Positions 1 to 7,063 of a stretch of DNA of 15,106 nucleotides are shown here, one piece after another; position 1 is the first letter of the stretch, and the number at the start of each line of letters is the position of its first letter. A program made the translations under genes and the position numbers. The notes under the pieces are model-generated. The model made no database searches. It was given only the letters and a program-made list of their open reading frames with translations, and was not told the DNA's origin. The DNA comes from Planctomycetaceae bacterium (GTDB taxonomy: Bacteria > Planctomycetota > Planctomycetia > Pirellulales > Thermoguttaceae), in assembly GCA_003509805.1 (NCBI GenBank), contig DOMV01000073.1, forward strand, positions 565 to 15,670. Direction: 5' to 3'.

Positions 1-98
1 TTCATCGCGTTTCCGGTATATACCTGTCTCGTTGTGCCTGTCTCCAGGTAAAAACGTACGGATAAGCCCCGCCTTCTCCCGTTTGAATCGACATCCCC
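1..98. other. Upstream region of first gene
   Basis: This 98-base stretch contains no gene that I can support. It holds a 10-base palindrome GGTATATACC at 15-24, whose centre (TATATA) could serve as a -10-like element, and an 8-base direct repeat CCTGTCTC at 23-30 and 37-44. A TGA at 84-86 is in frame with the gene starting at 99, so that gene cannot start further upstream. No convincing -35 element or Shine-Dalgarno sequence is visible. Confidence 0.3.
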
Positions 99-2582
99 AT
101 GAGTGAAGCTGATCTGTCCCTACCTGACCGACCGGGCGACGGCTGGCCCGCCGCCGCCACGGATTCTGCCGGTGAAACGAACGGATTTCCCGAATCGTTT
201 TCATTCAAGGACCGTTTGGACACCTCTCCTAAAAGCGAGACATGGAATATTTTCGATCGCGCCCGGAAGAAGAATCTGGTTCTCAAACGTTTCGACGCCG
301 CCACGTTCGGGATCGACGGCGGAGCGGGTCGTTTCGAAAGCGACATCCGGCAACTCCAGGCGTTACCGGCGGAGGCGCCGTTCTTCAGACCGTTGCTGTA
401 TGGAAAAACCGACTCCTGGTTGTGGTATGTTCGTGATGCGGGCGGGACGGCCAAAACGCTCCGGGAATGGGTTGTTGCCGGCAAATCGATGCGGCCGTTC
501 GACGTCTCCAAACGTTTTCTTCCGCTGTGTCAACTGTTGATCGAGATGCACCGGCAAGGAATCGTGCATCGCAGCATCAAGCCGGAAAATATTTTTCTCG
601 GGCCGGATTCGACTATCCTGGTCGATGCCGATGTGGGACATTTTCACGATCCGGCGGTTTGTCCCGGTATGGTTGAGTCGGGAGTTTTCAACCCATCCCC
701 TTTCCTTGCGCCGGAACAGCGGGCCGTTTCCGAATTGGTCGGTCCAGCGGCGGATATTTGGAGTTTGGCCGCCTGCATCGCCTATGTTGTTTCGAAGCAG
801 GAACCGGATGCCTTGGCTGTGGACAAACTACCCGTCGAATTACGGGATGTTCTTCTCAAAGCCTTGAACGAGTCGCCAGGGGCCCGTTTTCCTTCCGTCG
901 AGGCGTTTCAGGATGAAATGGTCAAAATAGGGAAGGCGACGCGACCGACTCTTTTCGGCAATGAACAGGAAAACCAAAACGTCCCTTCCCCCGTTCCGTC
1001 AACCTCCGGTTCGACGGTTCCTGCCGACACATCCACTTCGGGCACATCAACATCGGGCACATCAACATCGGAGGCATCGGCATCGCCAATGAAGGGTCCC
1101 GTTTCCGTCGCGACACCTTTCGGGATCGTTCCGTCCGGTGAAAAATGTCCGCATTGTCATTCCCCGGTTGTCCCCGCGGGGCGCATGTGCCCGAAATGTA
1201 ATCGGCCTTATGAGGAACCGTGCCTGAGTTGCAACACGTCCAATCCGTTTTGGGCCAAACAGTGCCGGAATTGTTCGGCCGACTTGGCGGCCGCGAAACA
1301 GAAAACGGGAGTCGCCCTCAAGCTGCAACAGCAATACGTGATGAAATTGCGCGAAACCTATGGGCACGACAAGGCGTTGCCGATCCTGAAAGCGATCTCG
1401 TTGGTTTCCCATCCTGATTTCGTCCCGCAGCGCGATTGGGCCAAAATGATGATCCCGATCGTCCAAAAAGAGCGACGCGACATCCGCACGTACGTCGAGA
1501 GCGTCCGTTCGCAGGCCCGGACGACGTTCGACGCCCAAAAATACGATCTCGTCCGGAAAATCGTCGAGCAGGTTCCCCAGCCGTTGGTCGACGAGGATTT
1601 GCGGAAAATGTATGTCGAAGCCGGGGATTGCATCACGGAAGTCGATTCCCTGATCCGTGAAATCCGCAATGCGATCGCGACAAAGCAGTACAGCACGCTC
1701 CTTTCCTGCGTCCAGCGTTATCTGGAGCTCAAGTCGAACGATCCCGAAGCGCGAAGCCTCCAGGAAAAGATCGAAAAACTGACGACGGTCACGACGCCCA
1801 TCGGCATGAAGTTGCGTCGCATTCCCAACGGCAAGTTCTACATGGGATCCCATGAATCGGATGAATTTATCCGCAATAACGAACGTCCCCAGCATCGCGT
1901 CAGTATCGCGAAGACGTTTCTCATCGGCGTTTATCCGGTGACGCAGGCGGAGTTTTTTTCCGTTTGCGAGTACAATCCGAGTATCTCGACCGATCAACCC
2001 CGGTGTCCGGTGGACAATGTGACCTGGTACGGAGCCGTCGAATTCTGCAACCGGCTCAGCGAACGCGAAGGTTTTCCGCCGTACTACACGCTGGCGGATA
2101 TCAAACGCCGTTCCAGTGGAATGATTGAGCGGGCGGAGGTTTCGATTGCCGGTGGCGACGGGTATCGGTTGCCCACGGAGGCGGAGTGGGAATACTCCTG
2201 CCGTGCCGGCAGCATTACGCCCTGGTGTTTCGGCGATCTGGTCATGGAAGTCGGCCAATACGCCTGGTATTTCGACAATGCCCAGCAGGAAACGCATCCG
2301 GTCGGTTTGAAGAAACCGAATTCCTGGGGATTGTACGACTTGCACGGCAACGTCATGGAATGGTGCTATGACTATTTCGACGAGTTTTACTACCAACATT
2401 CCACCGATGAAGAGGATCCGCAGGGGCCCGAGGCGGGATCGACCCGAGTGATTCGGGGAGGGGCATGGCAATTCGGGGCGGAAGCGACGCGAAGTCCTTA
2501 CCGGAACAGCTATAATCCGGAACAGTCTTCTTCCGTCATCGGCTTTCGGGTCGTCCGGGCCGCTCCCGAGGGAGGATTATAA
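99..2582 (+). CDS. Kinase-like / zinc-ribbon / FGE-sulfatase-like fusion protein
   Basis: The 827-residue product has four parts. Residues ~35-280 form a Ser/Thr-kinase-like fold with VLK (K63), HRSIKPEN (157-164), DVG (178-180), APE (204-206) and DIWS (219-222). The HRD Asp is Ser159 and no glycine-rich loop is visible near residues 40-55, so it is probably a pseudokinase. After a Ser/Thr-rich linker, four CxxC pairs (C350/353, C364/367, C375/378, C389/392) make a double zinc ribbon. Residues ~400-565 look helical. Residues ~567-820 match the FGE/SUMF1 (formylglycine-generating enzyme-like) fold: an MGS start, LPTEAEWEYSCRAG, GNVMEWC, RGGAW and GFRVVR. The paired cysteines used by true FGE near the C-terminus are absent, so sulfatase activation is unlikely. 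A scaffold or ligand-sensing role is an inference. There is no signal peptide or membrane segment, so it is probably cytoplasmic. ATG 99 is chosen because an in-frame TGA lies at 84-86; no Shine-Dalgarno is seen. Confidence 0.9.
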   Translation: MSEADLSLPDRPGDGWPAAATDSAGETNGFPESFSFKDRLDTSPKSETWNIFDRARKKNLVLKRFDAATFGIDGGAGRFESDIRQLQALPAEAPFFRPLLYGKTDSWLWYVRDAGGTAKTLREWVVAGKSMRPFDVSKRFLPLCQLLIEMHRQGIVHRSIKPENIFLGPDSTILVDADVGHFHDPAVCPGMVESGVFNPSPFLAPEQRAVSELVGPAADIWSLAACIAYVVSKQEPDALAVDKLPVELRDVLLKALNESPGARFPSVEAFQDEMVKIGKATRPTLFGNEQENQNVPSPVPSTSGSTVPADTSTSGTSTSGTSTSEASASPMKGPVSVATPFGIVPSGEKCPHCHSPVVPAGRMCPKCNRPYEEPCLSCNTSNPFWAKQCRNCSADLAAAKQKTGVALKLQQQYVMKLRETYGHDKALPILKAISLVSHPDFVPQRDWAKMMIPIVQKERRDIRTYVESVRSQARTTFDAQKYDLVRKIVEQVPQPLVDEDLRKMYVEAGDCITEVDSLIREIRNAIATKQYSTLLSCVQRYLELKSNDPEARSLQEKIEKLTTVTTPIGMKLRRIPNGKFYMGSHESDEFIRNNERPQHRVSIAKTFLIGVYPVTQAEFFSVCEYNPSISTDQPRCPVDNVTWYGAVEFCNRLSEREGFPPYYTLADIKRRSSGMIERAEVSIAGGDGYRLPTEAEWEYSCRAGSITPWCFGDLVMEVGQYAWYFDNAQQETHPVGLKKPNSWGLYDLHGNVMEWCYDYFDEFYYQHSTDEEDPQGPEAGSTRVIRGGAWQFGAEATRSPYRNSYNPEQSSSVIGFRVVRAAPEGGL
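1026..1085 (+). repeat. 15-bp tandem repeat in Ser/Thr linker
   Basis: Four 15-base units lie in tandem. The middle two (1041-1055 and 1056-1070, ggcacatcaacatcg) are identical and the outer two are diverged. They encode DTSTS, GTSTS, GTSTS and EASAS in the linker between the kinase-like domain and the zinc ribbon. The unit is a multiple of three, so copy-number change would alter linker length without breaking the frame. Confidence 0.85.
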
Positions 2583-2597
2583 ACCGGGCCCGGTTTT
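2581..2597 (+). terminator. Weak terminator-like palindrome at gene end
   Basis: The 16-base perfect palindrome AAACCGGGCCCGGTTT at 2581-2596 overlaps the TAA stop codon (2580-2582) of the first gene and is followed by one more T. A short hairpin with a GGCC loop and a T4 tail could act as a terminator. The stem is short and the T tract poor, so this is tentative. Confidence 0.35.
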
Positions 2598-2777
2598 CGT
2601 GACGAGAGGATGCGGTAAAGAGATTCGGCAAAAGGGTTTGTGTATTATCACTGTTCTTCCCATCCTGTGCAAAGCGGTTGTAGGGGTAATTCCGTTTCTG
2701 CATAAAAGGACATTTCTGTTGATTGTTCCTTATTTTTCTTAATGAATGTGCTCTTAACGTTCGATGTATGGGAGTAA

Positions 2778-2796
2778 TGCATAAGAGTGTTATGCA
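2778..2796. promoter_or_regulatory. Spaced inverted repeat, candidate operator
   Basis: TGCATAA and TTATGCA are perfect 7-base inverted arms separated by five bases. The size and spacing suit a dimeric DNA-binding protein or a small hairpin. It lies about 320 bases upstream of the secretin start. The regulator is unknown and the assignment is inference. Confidence 0.35.
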
Positions 2797-2903
2797 CGCT
2801 CGCTTGGATTGTCCGAACGGGTGATATGCGCAAAATGGGGTAAAGACGCTTGAGGATCGTAAGCGTTTGGGACGGAAATAACCCTTGGCGTGGTCCCCGG
2901 TCG

Positions 2904-2978
2904 GAGCCGTTTTTTGTCGGTTGTTCGTTTAGCCGGTGCATGACGGATGCCCGTGCTGCGGCGGAAAAACAACGGCTC
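2904..2978. repeat. Long-range inverted repeat in leader region
   Basis: GAGCCGTT at 2904-2911 is repeated inverted as AACGGCTC at 2971-2978. The left arm runs into T6 (2910-2915) and the right arm is preceded by A5. Between the arms lie smaller complementary elements such as GCAT/ATGC around 2938-2950 and GCCG/CGGC around 2932-2962. The transcript could fold into a branched structure here; no known riboswitch class was recognised. Confidence 0.3.
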
Positions 2979-3055
2979 TAAAATTCGGGTCGGGTCGCGG
3001 AAACACTCGTGTATTGATTTGCCCTTGACGCCCTAGACAACGTCGGATCGGAAGC

Positions 3056-3073
3056 GGATACAAGGAGGTATCC
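3056..3073 (+). promoter_or_regulatory. Hairpin with Shine-Dalgarno sequence in its loop
   Basis: GGATAC (3056-3061) and GTATCC (3068-3073) pair perfectly around the loop AAGGAG (3062-3067). This displays a near-consensus ribosome-binding sequence, AAGGAGG. An ATG follows at 3081, at a somewhat long spacing. That ATG is not in the frame of the secretin. It opens a 77-codon frame (3081-3314) that overlaps the start of the secretin gene. The element could be a leader-peptide start, a ribosome standby site, or the true secretin start if a one-base slip or sequence error exists in the A5 run at 3087-3091. Confidence 0.45.
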
Positions 3074-3104
3074 CTTCGACATGTCCAAAAAGCTGTGTGT
3101 CTCG

Positions 3105-3111
3105 AAAGGAG
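3105..3111 (+). promoter_or_regulatory. Ribosome-binding site deciding the secretin start
   Basis: AAAGGAG lies seven bases before TTG 3119 and four bases before GTG 3116, both in the secretin frame. Seven bases is the better spacing. The alternative in-frame GTG at 3095 has no such site upstream. The choice of TTG 3119 also leaves a compact, lysine-bearing signal peptide. Confidence 0.55.
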
Positions 3112-3118
3112 TACTGTG

Positions 3119-6100
3119 TTGGAACCGAAAGCGAAAATCAAATCAGGGTTGTTGGCGGTCGCGCTGGGAGTGTCGGCAACGTTTTCCTGGACCGGTGGTT
3201 TACTCCCCCTCGGCGAATGCACGGCAAGAGCTCAGGGTGCTCCTTCCGCGACGGTTCAACCGGCCGTTCCGACTTCTCCGGCGGATGTACGAGCGGCTGC
3301 GGATCGCAAACTGACGGAAGCCCGCAAGGCGATCGCCGCCAAGGATATCGCCTGGGCGGAACGGCTGTTGGGTGAGGCCGTCGCGATGAAGGTGACCTAC
3401 GAGGATGGCGACGACCGGCCCGAATTTGTCGAAGCCCTGCTCCAGCAATACCGTACACTTGCGCAGACTTACCAGAAGGATGGCAATACCGAGGCGTTCC
3501 GGCGCGCCTACGCCCTCTATCTCCTTGAGCAGGCCGATTGTTTCCACCGCAAAGGACTGTTGGAAACAGCGGAATTGTTGACCAAAGACGCCGCGAAACA
3601 AGGCGTTCTTTTCAATGAAACCGATCGGACCCGCGGGCGGGAACCGCAGGTGATGCTCAAAAGGATCGAGGACGCCCGCCTGGCCCGTCAGGCCGTGAAG
3701 GCGAATACGGCAAGGGAGAGTGGAACGGCGGCGGAAAATGCGTCGTGGGACCAATTGTCGTTGGCTTCCCGTCAGGAGCTGCAAACATCGTTACGTTCGC
3801 TGGAGCAGGCTCGGCAACTAATCAACTCCGGCGCTCCCGGTTCGCTCGACCAGGCGGAACGCCTTGTTCGGAGCGCCGTCGTACCGAGTATCAACGAATC
3901 GTTTTATCCGCGGGGAAGCGACGTTCCGAGCAGGATGCTCGCCGAAATCGCCGCCCGGCGGCAGGGAATGCCGGTTGCGCCGAATGTCCCGGTTCCGGCC
4001 GTCGGACTCCAAGCCGGACCGCAAACCGTCCTCGACCATCCGACGCAGCAGGCGACCAGTGCGGTTTACAATCAGGGTATGGATCAGACCCAGTTGGTGC
4101 AGGTTCGCAGTGAAATCGGACCGAATGCCCCGAACGGCCCGATTATTGCCACACCGAATGTCCAATTCGGGCAGCCGTCGATGGGACCCGCGATGCAGCC
4201 GACCGCCCCGTTGAACATCCCGCAGCAACCGCAGATGGCCCCGCAAGTTAATCCGCAGCAACAGTTTATCGATCATGCGGCAAGGAATCAGCAGGTTCTC
4301 GCCCAACAGATCGCCAATGAAATTTTGCATCAGCTTTCCGACGCCGACAAGGCGACGCGACGTAGCGACCCGGAAACGGCGATGCAGATTCTCGAACAGG
4401 CACGGAACCGTGTCGAGGAGGCGCAGCTCGACCCGCAAACCAAGGTCGTCTGGCTCCGCAACATCGACAATGCCATCGGAAACACGGCCCGATACATGCA
4501 GCGGAACGCTTCCCGCATCGAACAGGAACAAATCAACACCCAGGTCCGCGAAGCCCACCAGGCGGAAATCGACGAGCAAATCGCCATCGAAAAGCAACTG
4601 AAAACATACGTCGAAGAAACGAACAGGCTTATCGACGCCCACCGGTACGAAGAGGCCGTGAACATGGCCAAGAAGGCCCAGCAATTCGCGCCGGACCACC
4701 CGACGACGAATCTTTTGCTCGTCAGCACGCACCTGCACGCGAACGTCATGATCAGCAAGCAGATCCAGGCGGACAAGGAGGAACAGGTCGTCAAAACGCT
4801 CACGGGCGTCGACCGTTCTTCGATTCCGTATGCGTTCGATGACACCATGATCCATTACGATTCCAAGGTTTTCGGCAAAGCCAAAGGCCGGGCCGGGATC
4901 GACGATCTGCTCAATATCAATCGGACGGAAAGCGAACAGGAAATCCTGCGAAAATTGGAAATGCCGGTTTCGCTCAACATCGACCGGCCCATGTCGCTCT
5001 CACACCTGTTCGAATTCCTGGAAAGCCAGACGGATGTTCCTTTTTTGCTCGATATTCCCGCGATGCGCGAAGTCGACATCCTGCCGGAAACGATCGTTCC
5101 GATCCAGCTGAACAGGGAAGTCAAACTGAAGAGCGCGTTGAACATTATCTTGCAACGGACGCAGCTTGCCTACGTGGTCGAGGATGAGGTCCTCAAAATC
5201 ACCAGCACCAAAGCGGCCCGGGGGAAAATGTACAAGAAAATTTATTACGTCGGCGACCTGATCCAGAGAATCCCGAATTTCACGGGCGAGAATCCGCACG
5301 GTTTGAAGGAATCCTACCGGGACGGGATGGACATCGCCTCGAACAGCGTCGGTGTCGGCCGGCGCAGCCTCAGTGGCGGTAACAGTGGCCTCGGTAACAG
5401 CGCGATGTACGCGAAGGCCGATTGGCAGCAGCCGCAAGAAGCGTTGGCCGGGGCGGCTTCGATGAACGACAATATTCTCGCCCAGCGGGGAATGAACGTT
5501 CCTTTCGGGGCGGGGGCGAGCCAAATGGGGGACGCCATGAACGGTTACGGGACCGGTCCCTTGGGGTACGGACAGGGAGCCGGTCTCCCGGCGGCTCCGG
5601 GCGGCGGCCAACAGGCGGATTTCGGGCAGTTGATCGACTTGATCACCACCGTCGTTTCACCCGAATCATGGGGGGAGGAAGGGGCCGACCTGATGGAGTA
5701 TCGCGGCAATATGAGCCTGATCATCCGTCAAACGGAAGAGGTTCACGCCGAAATCGTCGACCTGCTCCAGCAGTTGCGAAAACTCAACGACCTCCAGGTG
5801 ACGGTCGAGGTTCGCTACATCACGCTTTCGGACAGTTTCTTCGAACGGATCGGCGTTTCTTTCCAGGCCGCATTCGCAAACTCCTCGGGAGCGAGTCGGA
5901 TGGGCAACAACAACATCTACACGAACAACAATAACAATAACGACAATAATAACAACAATAACAATAATAATAACAACAATAACAACAATAATAACAACAA
6001 CAATAATAACAATAACAACAACAGCTCGCCCACGCGAGGCAACAACAATATCGTCGGTTTGACGAGCGATCAGTTGTATTCCTTCACGTCGGATTACAGC

Positions 6101-6901
6101 GTCACCATGTCGCAAAACAATTTCGGGCCGAGCATTCCGCAATTCGGCGGTTTTTCACCGGGAGCCGGTCTCCAGATGGGCTTTGCCATCCTCAGCGATA
6201 TCGAAGCGTACTTCTTCCTCAACGCGGCGGAAGGCGACAGTCGGAGTAACGTTCTCCAGGCCCCCAAGGTCACGATTTTCAATGGTCAACAGGCTTCGAT
6301 CATGGACGCCTCGCAAACGCCGTTCGTCACGAGCGTGATCCCGGTCGTCGGCGACTTTGCCGCCGCGTACCAGCCCGTGATCGTCATCCTCAACGAAGGA
6401 AACGCGATGACGATCCAGGGCGTCGTTTCAAGCAACCGCCAATTCGTCCGGCTGACGGTCAACCCGACCTTCAGCAAAATTACCAAGGTTTCGACCTTCA
6501 AGTTCGTCGGCGACGACGAGTACGAATCGAGCACCGAAACCTCCAAACTCGGGGCCGACGATCTGGTCGCTTCGACCGACGAGAAAACGGACAAGACCTC
6601 GACCCGGTCCACTTCCAGCGGTGTGACGATCCAGTTGCCGATCATCACGACCTTGCAGGTCCAGACGACGGTGAGCGTTCCGGACGGCGGCACGGTGCTC
6701 CTCGGCGGAATCAAGCGTCTTTCCGAAGGACGCAACGAATACGGGACGCCGTTCCTCGACAAGATTCCGTACATCAACCGTCTCTTCATGAACTCCTCGA
6801 TCGGCCGTGACACCTCCAGCATTGTCATGATGGTGACGCCGCGGATCATCATCCAGGAGGAAGAGGAAGAGGCGCTGACCGGAGCCAAAACGGGCTACTG
6901 A
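3119..6901 (+). CDS. Giant secretin (GspD/type II-III secretion pore family) with poly-Asn insert
   Basis: The product has about 1260 residues, far longer than the ~650-700 usual for GspD. Numbered from TTG 3119, residues 1-38 form a signal peptide (MEPKAKIKSG then a hydrophobic core; ARA near 36-38 is a likely cleavage site). Residues ~50-560 are mostly helical, TPR-like, with a Gln/Pro-rich stretch. Residues ~612-698 resemble the STN/N0 domain. A Gly/Asn-rich linker follows. A short N-domain (~840-900) leads into the secretin barrel: VTVEVRYITLSDSFFERIGV near 895, then DGGTVLLGGIKR and GTPFLDKIPYINRLFM near 1187-1226, the family signature. The tract N6-D-N26 (936-968) lies just after the first barrel strand. 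The expected role is a ring pore in the outer membrane for protein or filament export. No other secretion gene is nearby, so the partner machine is unknown. An in-frame GTG 3095 is an alternative start. Confidence 0.9.
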   Translation: MEPKAKIKSGLLAVALGVSATFSWTGGLLPLGECTARAQGAPSATVQPAVPTSPADVRAAADRKLTEARKAIAAKDIAWAERLLGEAVAMKVTYEDGDDRPEFVEALLQQYRTLAQTYQKDGNTEAFRRAYALYLLEQADCFHRKGLLETAELLTKDAAKQGVLFNETDRTRGREPQVMLKRIEDARLARQAVKANTARESGTAAENASWDQLSLASRQELQTSLRSLEQARQLINSGAPGSLDQAERLVRSAVVPSINESFYPRGSDVPSRMLAEIAARRQGMPVAPNVPVPAVGLQAGPQTVLDHPTQQATSAVYNQGMDQTQLVQVRSEIGPNAPNGPIIATPNVQFGQPSMGPAMQPTAPLNIPQQPQMAPQVNPQQQFIDHAARNQQVLAQQIANEILHQLSDADKATRRSDPETAMQILEQARNRVEEAQLDPQTKVVWLRNIDNAIGNTARYMQRNASRIEQEQINTQVREAHQAEIDEQIAIEKQLKTYVEETNRLIDAHRYEEAVNMAKKAQQFAPDHPTTNLLLVSTHLHANVMISKQIQADKEEQVVKTLTGVDRSSIPYAFDDTMIHYDSKVFGKAKGRAGIDDLLNINRTESEQEILRKLEMPVSLNIDRPMSLSHLFEFLESQTDVPFLLDIPAMREVDILPETIVPIQLNREVKLKSALNIILQRTQLAYVVEDEVLKITSTKAARGKMYKKIYYVGDLIQRIPNFTGENPHGLKESYRDGMDIASNSVGVGRRSLSGGNSGLGNSAMYAKADWQQPQEALAGAASMNDNILAQRGMNVPFGAGASQMGDAMNGYGTGPLGYGQGAGLPAAPGGGQQADFGQLIDLITTVVSPESWGEEGADLMEYRGNMSLIIRQTEEVHAEIVDLLQQLRKLNDLQVTVEVRYITLSDSFFERIGVSFQAAFANSSGASRMGNNNIYTNNNNNNDNNNNNNNNNNNNNNNNNNNNNNNNNNSSPTRGNNNIVGLTSDQLYSFTSDYSVTMSQNNFGPSIPQFGGFSPGAGLQMGFAILSDIEAYFFLNAAEGDSRSNVLQAPKVTIFNGQQASIMDASQTPFVTSVIPVVGDFAAAYQPVIVILNEGNAMTIQGVVSSNRQFVRLTVNPTFSKITKVSTFKFVGDDEYESSTETSKLGADDLVASTDEKTDKTSTRSTSSGVTIQLPIITTLQVQTTVSVPDGGTVLLGGIKRLSEGRNEYGTPFLDKIPYINRLFMNSSIGRDTSSIVMMVTPRIIIQEEEEEALTGAKTGY
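5924..6022 (+). repeat. Poly-asparagine trinucleotide tract (N6-D-N26)
   Basis: Thirty-three consecutive codons are AAC or AAT, apart from a single GAC at 5942-5944. In the 26-codon run AAC (14) and AAT (12) are irregularly mixed, so it is not a pure microsatellite. Short GNNNI motifs flank it on both sides (around 5904-5917 and 6039-6050). The tract is in frame and sits in a loop of the secretin barrel region. Confidence 0.95.
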
Positions 6902-6924
6902 GACGGGCGGCAGGCGGCCCGTCT
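6901..6924. repeat. Inverted repeat overlapping the secretin stop
   Basis: AGACGGGC (6901-6908) and GCCCGTCT (6917-6924) pair perfectly around an 8-base loop, starting at the last base of the stop codon. No T tract follows. It may protect the transcript 3' end or slow the polymerase ahead of the stronger terminator at 6996. Confidence 0.5.
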
Positions 6925-6995
6925 GACGGGATATTGTCCGACGGGATTGTTCCCTTGCGTTCGATTTTCAGTCTGAAGGTCGATGAGAAAGACTC

Positions 6996-7035
6996 GAAGC
7001 GGAGCCGCGTCGATGCCGGTTCCGCTTCTTTTTTT
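6996..7035 (+). terminator. Rho-independent terminator after the secretin gene
   Basis: GAAGCGGA (6996-7003) pairs with TCCGCTTC (7021-7028). The stem can extend by GCCG/CGGT (one G-T pair) to 12 pairs, leaving a nine-base loop at 7008-7016. T7 follows immediately at 7029-7035. The convergent TetR gene ends at 7064, so the same stem may also end that transcript, though its T tract on the minus strand is poor. Confidence 0.85.
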
Positions 7036-7063
7036 CGCGCCGGCAGGAACAAACCGGCATCTC

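Larger units (their letters stand above)
2583..3118 (+). other. Long AT-richer intergenic region before the secretin gene
   Basis: The 536 bases between the first gene and the secretin start contain no gene that I can support. Open frames here lack recognisable protein features. The region is visibly richer in A+T than its neighbours. It holds inverted repeats at 2778-2796, 2846-2866 (ACGCTT / AAGCGT), 2904-2978 and 3056-3073. A TTGACG at 3025-3030 resembles a -35 box, but no -10 box stands at a proper distance, so I do not call a promoter. It probably carries the promoter and a structured leader of the secretin gene. Confidence 0.5.

Noticed and set aside
1062..2471. Long open frame of 469 codons on the minus strand
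   Set aside because: It lies wholly antisense to the kinase/FGE fusion gene, whose product has clear family motifs. The antisense translation is rich in Arg, His and Asp without any motif, typical of a shadow frame.
2583..3118. tRNA, known riboswitch or IS element in the long intergenic region
   Set aside because: No cloverleaf, no recognisable aptamer core and no transposase fragment or paired terminal repeats with target duplication were seen.
3081..3314. 77-codon plus-strand frame with a strong upstream SD
   Set aside because: Not called as a gene: it overlaps the secretin out of frame, and its later part is Arg-rich like a shadow frame. Its start is kept as a finding because the SD hairpin is real.
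3818..4855. Long minus-strand frame opposite the secretin gene
   Set aside because: Its translation is repetitive Arg/Leu/Asp-rich sequence with no domain, while the opposite strand is a continuous, recognisable secretin.
5924..6022. Poly-Asn tract as a CRISPR-like or satellite array
   Set aside because: There are no spacers and no unit larger than a codon. It is an in-frame amino-acid repeat.
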